NCBI GenBank assembly: GCA_947034885.2
Contig: OX344750.2
Span: 17,230,053 to 17,294,052 of the forward strand
Origin: Thuidium tamariscinum
Taxonomy: Eukaryota > Streptophyta > Bryopsida > Hypnales > Thuidiaceae
Direction: 5' to 3'
Length of the DNA: 64,000 nucleotides
Shown here: positions 36,366-46,891 of the stretch, piece after piece
Position numbering within the stretch: position 1 is the first letter of the stretch
How the letters are laid out: each line of letters starts with the position of its first letter
Position numbers and translations under genes: made by a program
The notes under the pieces: generated by a model
Seen by the model: only the letters and a program-made list of their open reading frames with translations
What the model was told of the DNA's origin: nothing
The model's database searches: none

Positions 36366-39300
36366 ATGAAGGTAAAAATATATTATCAAGAACGTACAGG
36401 AGACCCATCGAAATTGCTTAGTCCCATGGATACAGGAGGAAATACATCACCGCTTAATTTAAAAAAATAATTGGAAGATCTGAATCTTTTCAAGCGGCTA
36501 GGTCCATTTCAGTTTTGGAACGTAGAGGAGTGTTGTAGGATTGACAAAGATTTTGAAAGCTTGAACTCTATGCGGGATTGCATCCACCTCATTTCTACAG
36601 AAGAAGCCTCCGACATGAATCAGAGCAAACATCTTAGGGTGGGTAGTGTAGGAGAGTCTGTAGGCACTACCAATAACATCACTAAAGATAGTGTGCATGT
36701 GCAAGACATTGGACATGAATCTAAATCTCAAGATCTTCCACTCCCAGATCTAGTTCCTGCAGCAGAGGAGCTCCCAGGCTAGACAGATAGTCTTCCATTG
36801 AAATCTAAGTTGCTGTCGAAAGAAGTCATGGGATGGTACTAGAGGGCGGAGGACAAACTTCATGGAGACTTAAAGGTACAAGCTATGGAAGATCATGAGT
36901 GGAGCCTGCGCAGTTGGGATCAAGATGGAGATGCAGTTGTTAAAGTTTGGTGTGGCGAATGTAAAAATCACATCGGTGGCAACACCGGTAAGCATAACCG
37001 GAATACCATATCAAACTTGTTTTCCAATTTCCGGAAGAGTCATTTGATTAGTGCAGGCCACATTCGTAGCTACTGCTATCAAAAAGGGTTGAAGTTTGAG
37101 AGCATCCCCAACCTAGCAGCACAAGAAGCAGTCCTATAGAGATCATTGTATCGGACCACAAGAAGATGATTGAAGACGACATGCAAATTTTGGACACAGT
37201 CAATGACTCCATTGACCCTTTGAAGCCTACTTTTGAGTTACTTTTTGATTCCAAAGATATTGTGCTGAAGTCCTACTGATGCAAGGCTAAATGACGAATT
37301 TTTCTAAAGGAAAATTTTCAGTTGTACCCCCTCAAAAACAATTTGGAGGCAAATCTCATGAATCACGTCCATGGAATTGTGCATAGCAAGAGCTTGGAGG
37401 ACCTGTAGTGCCATAAGACTGGAGGTTCGTTGTCTACGGGTAAGAGAGGGCGTCCTAGTGGAGGCTCATCATCCAAGAGCTAGTCTTCTCAGACTGGATT
37501 GCACAGCTTCTTCAAATATACAGAAGGTGAGATTCACCAATTCCAGAGGTACTCCACATTTGCACATACTTGTTGGGGTTTGAGAGGTCCACATTGTCTT
37601 TATGCTGGCAAATTGTATGATATTGATGCATTGTTGTGGGATCCTCATTTCGGAAAATCTTGGTACCCTAAGCCTTACTTAGAAGCTTCTTTTAGTGTAA
37701 AGGGTGATGTTGTTTTTGTAAAGGGGGATTTCAGGCATAAATCATGTAAAAGGTTCTCTTCCTTCGGTGAGTTGTTTCCTAACTTCACTTACTCCATGTG
37801 TAAATCTATTGTCTCTGAATTCGATTTCAAATTACGGGTCGTTCGGGAAGAGCATGCAATAGAGAAACGTGGGTCTAGGGGCATTGATATTCGTAGGGAG
37901 TTGGTTACTTATATGTCTTAGAATTGAACACCTACTCCCAGATATTAGCCAAGAAACATAAGCATGAGCGCATGCAGCATTCAGCTGCAAGGGCGTGAAT
38001 TGCATAGTTGAAAGTAAGCCTCCCCACATTGAAACAGTCTGCTCAACGAGAAAGTGAGCAACACAATGTTCACAAATTTTGCACAGATATTATAACAGCT
38101 CATAGAACAGAGGCAATGGGTGGAAAACTAGCTTTTGGGGACTTTTTGAGAGATATTGCAAGCAACTTCAACCATAAGAAACAAGGAATTTGTTGGTCTA
38201 GCAATTCGGTAGCTTTCTCACAAGCTATGAAAATGTATGGAGGTAGGCGCATGTGTGACTTGTTCTCTCTTAATTTTTGTTGTCCAAATTATAGTACTAC
38301 TAAAAGACAAAACCAGAGGGGCGTCTTATTCATCCCGGAAGAACATGTTGACATTTTCAAAAGTGTTGCTAAATATACACACATGCAAAGCAGGTTCACA
38401 ACATTGTTGATTCGGTGCCAGTTATACTTGTGGAAAATGAAACAAAGGTGAAAGGATTGCTTGGGATCACCATCTTGATGCTTTGATAGGATTTTGTAGC
38501 CCCAATGACAGTCACATTTGTGTGTCTAATTACAAACTAGTTGACTGTGGGCATTATGGACTCCGGATACAATTCCATTTTGGATGGCTTTAGGTCTAAT
38601 CGAAAAGGAGCTTTTGCAAGGATTGTTATGGTAAATCCCTTGCACTCCAGTTTACTTAGACTTGTTCTTGTGGTGACTTGCACTTACAACTGCTTTGATG
38701 CTTTGTGAGTGAGGCAGCAATGGCAGAGAATTGAAAATATGTGGCAGAAGGAGTATGAGATTATGGTGGGGCCGATCATTGGCCATGCAAGTGATGGAGA
38801 TAGCAAAAGGCGCCAATTGATGTTGAGTGACTACAAAAGTACAATGAGAAAGCATTTAAGCATTGCGTGGAAGGGTTGGTTGCTCTCAACGTCGATTGAT
38901 GAGTAGGAGAGGTGTAGCGGACTTCACAACCAAGACTGGATTCACAATGGGAAGAAGCTAATCAATCAGTTGGACTCTCCTTTGAAAACATTGCAGCTTG
39001 GAGAAGACAGAGCTTTCTATACTCATTTAGGAATGCTTTACAACAAGTACATAGTCAATGAGAACGGGTTGAAACTTGAAGACGTTCAGCGCAAGGACTG
39101 CCAGAATTGGGCATCAGCGCTGCAAATGTGCTAGAGAAAAACTCAAGAGTCAAGACTGTTTGGTTAACATGCGGAATTTGGTAGAGGCACACCGGGAGCA
39201 CACCCTTGGCACAGAGATGTACTTACAGATTTGTGGTGATTACATTGATATCTTTGCTTCCAAAGTTCTTGACATTCGCAATAGAATTGTTTTGGTAGCA

Positions 39301-40805
39301 AAGGTTTCATTTTTCTTCAGATTGTAGAAGTTATGGTTTACACATGAAAATCATGCCGTAGGAAACAATTTAGTTAGATTCAATGCTTCCAAGAACTTTA
39401 TGAGCTAGCAATGCTTTATAGATGTGCAATTTTCTTGCCACTTTGTCGTGCTTTTGATCAAGCTTTTTTGGGACTCTTATGCACATCTGCCCATTCCTCT
39501 CCATCTCATTGGCAGCGACTGTTGTGAAATATTTTTCTCAAAGATTGGAGGTATGAATGGCATGGAGCGTTCTTATGATTTCCATGAGCTTGTGAACACT
39601 GCTAACACTTTGAATCGTTTGCCCAGTGTGGAGTATGGAAACAATGGCCTAAAATTTGGGTGAGTTCACAATAAAGTGGAAAATATTTGGTCTACTCTGC
39701 ATCCCCTTTGTGAGGGTGAAGTTGAGGCTAATTTGGGAGATTACTCCTTAGTTGCAACAAATGTGGAAATCGGGGCAGCCTTAAAAGAAGGCTTGAAGGA
39801 GGCATAGTCCATGCTTCAAATTCTCAGTATGGCGCCATCTAATCAAGCTTCTCTTCCAAAGAAGTTGTGGTTTTTGTCACCCTAGAAGCTTGAGATGAAG
39901 GATCCTTCAAATTTGGCTTACCAATTGCCATTGGTTCTTCAACAATTCAACCAGGTTTGGATGGAGATGTTGAGTATGAGCGAGCAAGATTAGAAAACTG
40001 CAACGACTCAAGTTAAGGATCAGGGAGTAATTCTAATCCTAATGAAGTTCTTGAAGATGAAATTGATGGAGACAACTTGAGTTCCTTGCTTGCCTTGCAA
40101 AAAGAGACTTGTGATGTGTTCTAGAAGTTGTTGAATGAGCAAGAATTGCAAGTAGCCTCCTCATCCCAATCTGAAAAAGTTGTTACATTTATTACATTTC
40201 AAGGTCGGTCAATTTACGAATCTATGCTTGTGAGTCAAATGAATGGGAATTTGTATTTGTCCAAAGATAAACTAACACGCATGAAGAATTCCATTTATTT
40301 TAAAAACTTGGATGATTACCTCTCTGCCTCTTCGTCTACTACCTCCATGCTTTTAGGTTTGGGATGTGATGTTGGTGTATACTTCAAGGATATGAGAGGT
40401 ACTGGGTCAACAATGAGGACTACTCGCAAAAGAAACAAAGGTAGACCGGCTCCTATCAATTCTAGATTAACAAATGGCAAGTTCTACATTGGAAGGGTCA
40501 AAAATATGAGGGTGAAAGTGGGAACCAAGTGGGGCATTTGCAGGCAACTGTTTGACTTAATGAAAAGGGCTATTTAGAATGGGGGCAAGGGAACAGCATT
40601 GCCAACTGCAATGGTATACCTCCATTGGTTCCAAAAACATCCCGATCATCACAAATATAGGTACGAAAAAATTTATTGTGTTTGGAGTGACATTGATTCT
40701 ATTATTTCTATGGTTTCTTTGGATTTTTCAGCAACCACTAAACTTTTCACTTTAGATGAGGTGGACGCTAATTCTCTTGTTGAATTTGTTCAAAACCAGA
40801 AGTAG
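36366..40805 (+). pseudogene. Transposon ORF1, decayed putative transposase (copy 1)
   Basis: A long protein-like region, about 1480 codons, starting at an ATG (MKVKIYYQERTGDPS) and broken by several in-frame stops and at least three frame changes. In order: an acidic N-terminal region; a Cys/His cluster (CGEC...HNR...H...H, about 36950-37080); an AT-hook-like GKRGRPSGG (about 37440); conserved blocks such as GDFLRDIASNFNHKK; VENETKVKG then WDHHLDALIGF (about 38420-38500); IIGHASDGDSKRRQLM (about 38770-38830); GSDCCEIFFSKIGGMNGMER (about 39510-39560); and a C-terminal region with KRNKGRPAP and YIGRV...KWG. The three acidic blocks, and the D followed by E-x-FF, loosely recall P-type (THAP9-like) transposases. 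The copy at 62706-64000 conserves the last third. Superfamily not proven. Confidence 0.7.
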
Positions 40806-41590
40806 GATTGTCCTTCCTATTACTGATTTTCCATTTAGAGTTGTTTCACAGTTTTCATGATTTAAATGAGAATCCAAGTGAGAAAATCTAGAGATTCAGG
40901 TTGTGGTGATGGAATGGCAAGTCTCCACACCCTAAATCCTCAGAAATTTCAAGTACAGTGAGCTTTTTTTGTGTAAACCAGTTGTACAATCTCCAATGTT
41001 TAATACTTAGTAATGTGTTGTTCAATTGGAAGTGACTTTGTCTGTACTTCCAATTTTGAGTGTCCCATGTGCCACTATATTTCAAAATCCAAATTTAGAG
41101 GTGACCAAATCTGAATGTGTCATTTCTCCTATTACAAGTTAAGCAACACAATAATTGAAGATTAGAAGTTGGTATTTTATGCAATATGTTCAAATATTGG
41201 AGATGATTTTGGCTTGTGTGGATGTATTTTGTGGTCATGTCAACCCTAACCTTGCAATGTTCTAAGTTCAAAAAAGGTTTGGGAGGCATTTGAATCCCAA
41301 GTTCTTCAACGAAGTAGTAGCACGTCTGTAGTTGTGAGTTTCTTGCCCAGTCTGTTGCCTAGTCTCTCTTCATTTTTCCATAGGACAAGTTGGAGCAACC
41401 ACCAATCTTCTATTGTTTCTCATCTGTTGCTATTGTCAATGTGGTTTCACTTCGTCCTTGTGATCTTTCTCCTTGGCAATGGCATTTCAAGGGTTTTTTA
41501 GCATTAATCTCTTCAACTTTTAAGGTGTTGTTTGTATGAAATGAGTTGTAGGCTTCCACAGTACGTCGTTGCTTCCCTCAGAGGTCACCG

Positions 41591-42136
41591 ATGGAGGTTC
41601 CTTTTCGAGATGTATTGCTCCCAGGGTTTGTAGAAGGACTGCACTGTGAATGGAATGGCTGGGATGAATTTCAAAACAATACCTTCACCGCCCCAACACA
41701 GACCACAATGGCGGATTTGGAGTGCCTTCGCCGAACTTGCCACACTTGGGAGGACTTTATTGACTAGACAATTGAAGGTGCAACTCATTGGTTGTCAAGG
41801 TGGGAGTTCTTTTTGCTTGTGAAGCCGTGGATTTTTAAGGAAGCCATCATAAAGTCCTCTTTTAACCGCAACTATCACTTGTTTTCCAATTCGTGGTTGT
41901 TCCCTCAATCGTTGCTGAATGAGGAGATTCGCTTGGCGCCACTAGAATGTTTAAGGGATGTCCACCTTATAGAGTTGCGTGAAATTCTAGAGTTGCCCAT
42001 GACTATGTGCATCTTAGGGTCGGACTTGGAGAATTGTGAAGCAACCCAGCGAACTTGGATCTCTCCAATACATCAACGAAGACATTGGTGCATTCTTCTT
42101 GAATCCACTTCTTTTGTTTCAATGCAAGGTTTCTAG
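41591..42136 (+). pseudogene. Transposon ORF2, unknown short protein (copy 1)
   Basis: One open frame of about 180 codons from ATG at 41591, interrupted by a single in-frame TAG near 41768. It lies 0.8 kb downstream of ORF1 on the same strand. The C-terminal half has SSFNRNYHLFSNSW, then R-x-APL, an EL-rich helix-like segment and a final TWISP. These align without large gaps to the ORF at 61118-61621 in the second transposon (KSFDKNMLIFGKSW, RMLPL, VWVTP). It is not a domain I recognise. An accessory role in transposition is inferred from conserved position only. Confidence 0.55.
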
Positions 42137-42703
42137 TTGTGGTATTAGGACGTATTAGATTATCCATATTGCATTTATATTCTTTACTTATAGTTTGGAT
42201 TCTATAGTTTCAGTCATTGAGAGTTGAGAGTGGAAATGTTTCTAGAGTTTACCTAGAAGAGTGGAAGACTAACAATACCTAATTTCTTGTGGCTGCAAAT
42301 TTTGGGAATTCTACGAGCACTTTGAACTACAGCTAGTAGGTCTCAGAAGAAACAGGGTTGTAACCATTTTGGCATCCAACAGCACTTGCAAGCAATTTTG
42401 TTTGGGGGGAGTGTGAGCTTGCAATTCGTCACTTGGGACTCATGTGTTTCTTTTTTTTCGAAGTTTTGTAATTTATACTACAAATATTGACAAAAAGCCC
42501 TAAAAAGAGTGTAGTATCAAATTAGGTATATACATGCCAATATAGTATTTGGTCACAATTGTACTTTTATCCATAGAACAACCCTAAAATCCACTTGTAA
42601 ATAGATTAGAACCAATGAATAGTGGAATGTGATAGGTTTGAGGGTTCTTATTCAAAATAGCCTAGAACTTCATATGCTTGTGACCTTGCTGGCTAAATTA
42701 GAT

Positions 42704-42800
42704 CTAAGAAAAGTTTGGGCCAACCCCCTAGAGAGATTCCTTAGAGAGGTTTCTAAGAAAAGTTTGGGCCAAACCCCTAGAGAGATTCCTTAGAAAGGTT
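42704..42800 (+). repeat. 49-bp tandem duplication
   Basis: CTAAGAAAAGTTTGGGCC starts at 42704 and again at 42753. Both units continue with (C/A)AACCCC and TAGAGAGATTCCTTAGA. Two near-identical copies inside the 11.7-kb transposon; non-coding. Confidence 0.9.
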
Positions 42801-44609
42801 TCAATTTCTTGATTCCATCAACGAAATAGTAGAAACCCCAATTGTTAGCATGCAGGGGTCACTTCTTCAAGATCAATTGCAGGAAAATCTATAGCCACCG
42901 GATTGTGATCTTGGGTCAGAACCATGTCAAGATATCAGAATCGGTTCACAAAGATTCCCCTACATGTGGAAGATTCCCTAATTGCCGATGAATTAATGGA
43001 GCGAGAGTTGTTGCCATCCATACCTAGACTTTGCAAAGGCCACTACGGACTTGCAGGTCTCTTGGGGGATTCCATGAGAGGTTCCCTCGAAAGTCTCAGT
43101 TTTTTTTATCATTCGAAAGATCTTTTTCCAAGCAGTCAATTACCCAAATTCAAGATGGAAAATTCACAGTAATTACCTGGGTGGCGGTAAAATCTCACTC
43201 AAAATTAGAGTAGCATCTTTTATACTAATAACGCATTCCAACAAGTTTCATGGGATTCCCCAAACTAGCAGTATTCATCCCAAATTACCCACGTGGCAAA
43301 AATTATGGGGCGTTGATTGACATCCCATGAGCATACGAAATTGGAATGAAGTCAACCAAGAGGATTTTCTTTCTCCCAAGAACACTCCAAACAAACCTGT
43401 CTAGTTCCCCTTGGCAAAAGAGATGACCTCCAAAAAGTAGATTTTTACATTTGTGCTAATTACGGTTGGTAGCAGGTTAGGGAAGGATTCTTGCGGAATT
43501 AACAAAGGGTGGGTGGGGGGTCCTTAAAGCTAAAATTGACATTTTGAAGCCAATGGCGCAATACATTTCCAATTTGGAATTAATCTCTAAAAGTTAGAAC
43601 TTGTAACCATCGTAAAACCCGAAATTTAGATGAAAATCTCAAAAGATAAGGATGAAAATCTGGAAAGATGAGGTCACTAGTAGTAAGTTGAGGGGGGTAG
43701 GTGGTCCCTTGGATCCTATTTAAGGGGGCCATTTTCCCTTCTCTAACACCCCCAATACTTGTTTTGGGTCCATGGGTCCAAGTTATCTTGGGACTTTTGG
43801 CGTTTCAAGCCAAAAAACCTCTACGATGTTTTCAGAGTACTTTTGGATCTATTTTTTGTTCTATTTTCAACTTTCAAAGATCCTTGGGGGCCCTTCTTCT
43901 TGTGTTTCATGATCTTTAAGTGTTTTTGAGTACTTAACTACCTTATCTAGAGTCTTTTGAAGTCTTTTTTGTTCCTTGTACTAATCCTAAAGCCACCCCC
44001 CACCATACCTTGGCGATGTTGCTTTGGAGGGCCTTTAGTGCATGATTACCTCACCTTTGGTTTATCCTAATTTGGCGTATGTCTCTTGGAAGTGAGTCCT
44101 CACTATAGTTACCTCTCCCTTGGTTGTATTGTCAAGTGGGCCCACCCTTAAGGTGGCAAAGCTTTGAACATGTGCCATCTAACAGTCTTATAGTGTGTGT
44201 TAAAACCAACTCCACTGGGCAGCTTTGAATCCTTGGGTACCTCGAAGTCCTACAGTGGGTGTTAAAATCAACATCACGGCAGAACTTTGAACCCCTATAG
44301 AGTTCAGTTCTAAAGTATAGTTTCTAAGATCTTCTTGGAAAAGTCCAAAGTTTGCTTCCAAGATTAGGGGACAAATTAGATCGGGATAGAAAAGAAACGT
44401 CCAAGTGAGTTATGCAAGACAAAATCCCATTCTAGTTTAGTTTACCTCAATTACTGAAAGTGCATCCAATTCATCCAGAAGAAAAGAATTCAGTTAAGTT
44501 TGGGTTCGGGTCTGGGGAGTTGAAACTCTGGAGGTCGCGGTCTGGGCCGTCAGGATTGGGGGTTGGCGCTTCGGGTTCAAGACTACTGGGGAGTTGGAGT
44601 TTGGGATCA

Positions 44610-44641
44610 GGGGCTAGGGGCCAAGGGGAGTTGGGGTGGGG
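44610..44641 (+). other. G-quadruplex motif (five GGGG runs)
   Basis: Five runs of four G separated by 3, 4, 4 and 1 bases lie on the plus strand at 44610-44641, inside a 44500-44800 block that is G-rich and then purine-rich. The block includes a ~68-bp-spaced duplication around GAAACTA(A/G)ACCAAGAAGA. A stable four-tetrad quadruplex is expected from the pattern. Biological use is unknown. Confidence 0.8.
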
Positions 44642-45526
44642 AACCAATTGAAGAAACTAAACCAAGAAGAGAAGCAAAAAAAGGGGGGAAGAGGGAAGGA
44701 ATTTTTTTGAAAAATAACAAGAAACTAGACCAAGAAGAGAAGAAAGGGGAGGGGGAGGGAAGGGGGAAAGCATCTCTACGCGCATCCTGCATACCACCAC
44801 TCAAGGCCTCTCTACTCTCACCAAGCCAAGGACAACCACAATGAAAAGAGTTTAGATTAGAGGAGAATTAATATGAGAGGAAAGGGAGAGAGACAATCAA
44901 TAGTGTCCTAAGCTTAGGGGTATAAGGAAATCTTAAGAAGCCATTGTGGCCAATGGGATAAAGATTAGAATGACACAAAAGATGATGACGTAAGAGGGTG
45001 GGAAGCCTTCCATTATTTAGGGGAATTATAGATGTAAGACCATCAAGATGGTTGGTGGAATAGTACTATTGTAAAAGAGGGAAGTATAAAGGAGAAAGAG
45101 GGAGGAACCAATTAGGGCTTATAAGTGCACATTATTCTTTTTCAAATTAAGCCATAGGCATTGAGGTTGTCTCAAACACATGTCTACAATGGAGTATGGG
45201 CATGCGACCAGAGGTTTGGAGGGAGATGTCGCCAATGCTAACGAACGTCGGATAAGTCACTAAATCAATCTCTAATAGGCTGTGTCTTCCTAATCCGTTA
45301 CAATTAGTGGGTAACCCAATTTGGCTGATAGGTGATTTACTTACCAAGGGTGTGTAAATAAACACCCATAGGGGGGACATTTCTCGGATTTGTAATTCTT
45401 ATAGCTTACTTGCAGTTTAATCTCTGTACAATTTTGTGATGTAGCAAGTTTAGGGTCTACTAGGAATTACAACTTTAGAGTTACTGAGACTATGAGACAT
45501 TCGAAATGTCAGAATTTGAAGCTCTT

Positions 45527-45890
45527 AGAATGTGTTATTGAATACAGATTTTGAACTCTTGTATTGTTCACACTGTTTTTTTGGGCATTGAGATCCATGT
45601 TTGTTCTTCTTGTAGTTCTCCTAAACACATCAATTTGATCATTTAGAATGTGTTTTTGAACATAGATTTTGAACTCTTCTATTGTTCACAATTTTCTTGG
45701 CATTGAAATTTATATTTCATTGTTTGTTCTTGCTGTACTTTTCTTCAACACATCAGTTTGAACATTTAGAATATGTTTTTTAACATAGATTTTGAATTCT
45801 TGTATTGTTCACATTGTTTTTTTGGCATTGAGATTCATATTTTTTTGTTCTTGTTGTAATTTTTTTCAACGCATTAGTTTAAACATTGCT
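45527..45890 (+). repeat. ~120-bp tandem array, three units
   Basis: TTAGAAT(G/A)TGTT starts units at about 45527, 45644 and 45767. Each unit has AGATTTTGAA(C/T)TCTT, (T/A)TTGTTCACA and GGCATTGA in order. Non-coding and inside the 11.7-kb transposon. Confidence 0.8.
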
Positions 45891-46124
45891 TAAGTATTGG
45901 TAAGCAATTTTGCAATTATAGTGACATAAGAAAGAATGGAGTGTATTGAACAAAATAGAACCCCAGATAATACATGGGGCTATAAGAACAAGAAAGTGAA
46001 ATGTATTCAAACAATATTGGGACATCTTAAGAAATGGGATGCCAAAATTATAAATGGGGTTTACAAATATACAAATGAGGTTTGAGAATAGACATGGGGG
46101 TTAAGATTGGGGCATCCACAAAAA

Positions 46125-46560
46125 GAAAAGGGTTGTAAGAATTGTAATAGGGACAAGAAAAAAAATGGGGGTGCCAAATTAAATATGTTGTAAGAATCAT
46201 AATAGGGGACCAAAAAAAAATAGGGTGCCAAAAAAAAGGGTTGTAAGAATCGTAATAGGGGACAAAAAAATGGGGTGCCAATCAAAATATGTTGTAAGAA
46301 TCATATTAGGGGACCAGAAAAAAATGGAGTGCCAAAAAAAAAGGTTGTAAGAATCATAATAGGGGACAAAAAAATGGGGTGCCAATCAAAATATGTTGTA
46401 AGAATCATATTAGGGGACCAGAAAAAAATGGAGTGCCAAAAAAAAAGGTTGTAAGAATCGTAATAGGGACCAAAAAAATGGGGTTTTCAAAAAAATATGT
46501 TGTAAGAATCATAATAGGGGACAAGAAAAAAAATGGGGTGCAAAAATTATAATGGGGGAT
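46125..46560 (+). repeat. ~52-bp minisatellite, eight units
   Basis: GTTGTAAGAAT recurs at about 46133, 46189, 46240, 46290, 46345, 46396, 46448 and 46498. Each unit continues with (C/T)(A/G)TA(A/T)TAGGG, an A-rich run and ATGG(G/A)GTGCCAA. Two unit types alternate, giving a higher-order period near 105 bp. The overlapping minus-strand open frames (46048-46680) translate the repeat and are not genes. Confidence 0.9.
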
Positions 46561-46891
46561 GACAAAATAAAATGGGGAATGAAAACAATAGTCAGAGTTA
46601 TATGAAAAAGAATGGAGAACAACAAGAATAATGAGAATTAAAGAAAAATAATTAGAATAAAAACTATAATAGGACTTCACAAAAAAAATTGGGTATAAGT
46701 AAAGTACCCCATTTAAAAATATTCCTTTGGAAAAATTATAAGTACCAATATAGTACTATTAATTATCAACATTTACCTTTATTTTAAAAAATACCATGCC
46801 TTTTAATCAATTTTCAAGGTAAATAGCCCCCCTTTAAATAAGGGTTTGTTGCACAAATATATGAAATATAAGAAGGAGTGATCCCCTTGAG

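Larger units (their letters stand above)
35184..46891 (+). mobile_element. 11.7-kb two-gene TIR DNA transposon with perfect 8-bp TSD (copy 1)
   Basis: The left end is CTCGGGGGTTCACT. The complement of the right end is CTCAAGGGGATCACT. The 8-mer TGCACATG lies immediately outside both ends (35176-35183 and 46892-46899), an exact target duplication. The left subterminal block (CCGTGCG, then AT-rich DNA with GGTAAATTTTATAA) and the right subterminal GGTAAATAGCCCCCC match the ends of derivative A. Inside, in order: a ~38-bp degenerate repeat array (36030-36272), ORF1 (36366-40805), ORF2 (41591-42136), then about 4.7 kb of mostly repetitive DNA with minisatellites and a G-quadruplex motif. Both genes are decayed, so it is no longer autonomous. 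An 8-bp TSD is known for hAT, P and Merlin elements, but the end sequence is not typical of these. Confidence 0.85.

Noticed and set aside
44460-44844. Plus-strand frames in the G-rich block
   Set aside because: They are low-complexity Gly/Ser/Leu and Lys/Glu translations of G- and purine-rich DNA with no family similarity.
46060-46560. Regularly spaced repeats that might suggest a CRISPR array
   Set aside because: The repeats are contiguous minisatellite units without unique spacers, in a plant nuclear setting.
46048-46680. Four overlapping minus-strand frames rich in Phe and Tyr
   Set aside because: They translate the 52-bp minisatellite in successive frames; the repetition is in the DNA, not in a protein.
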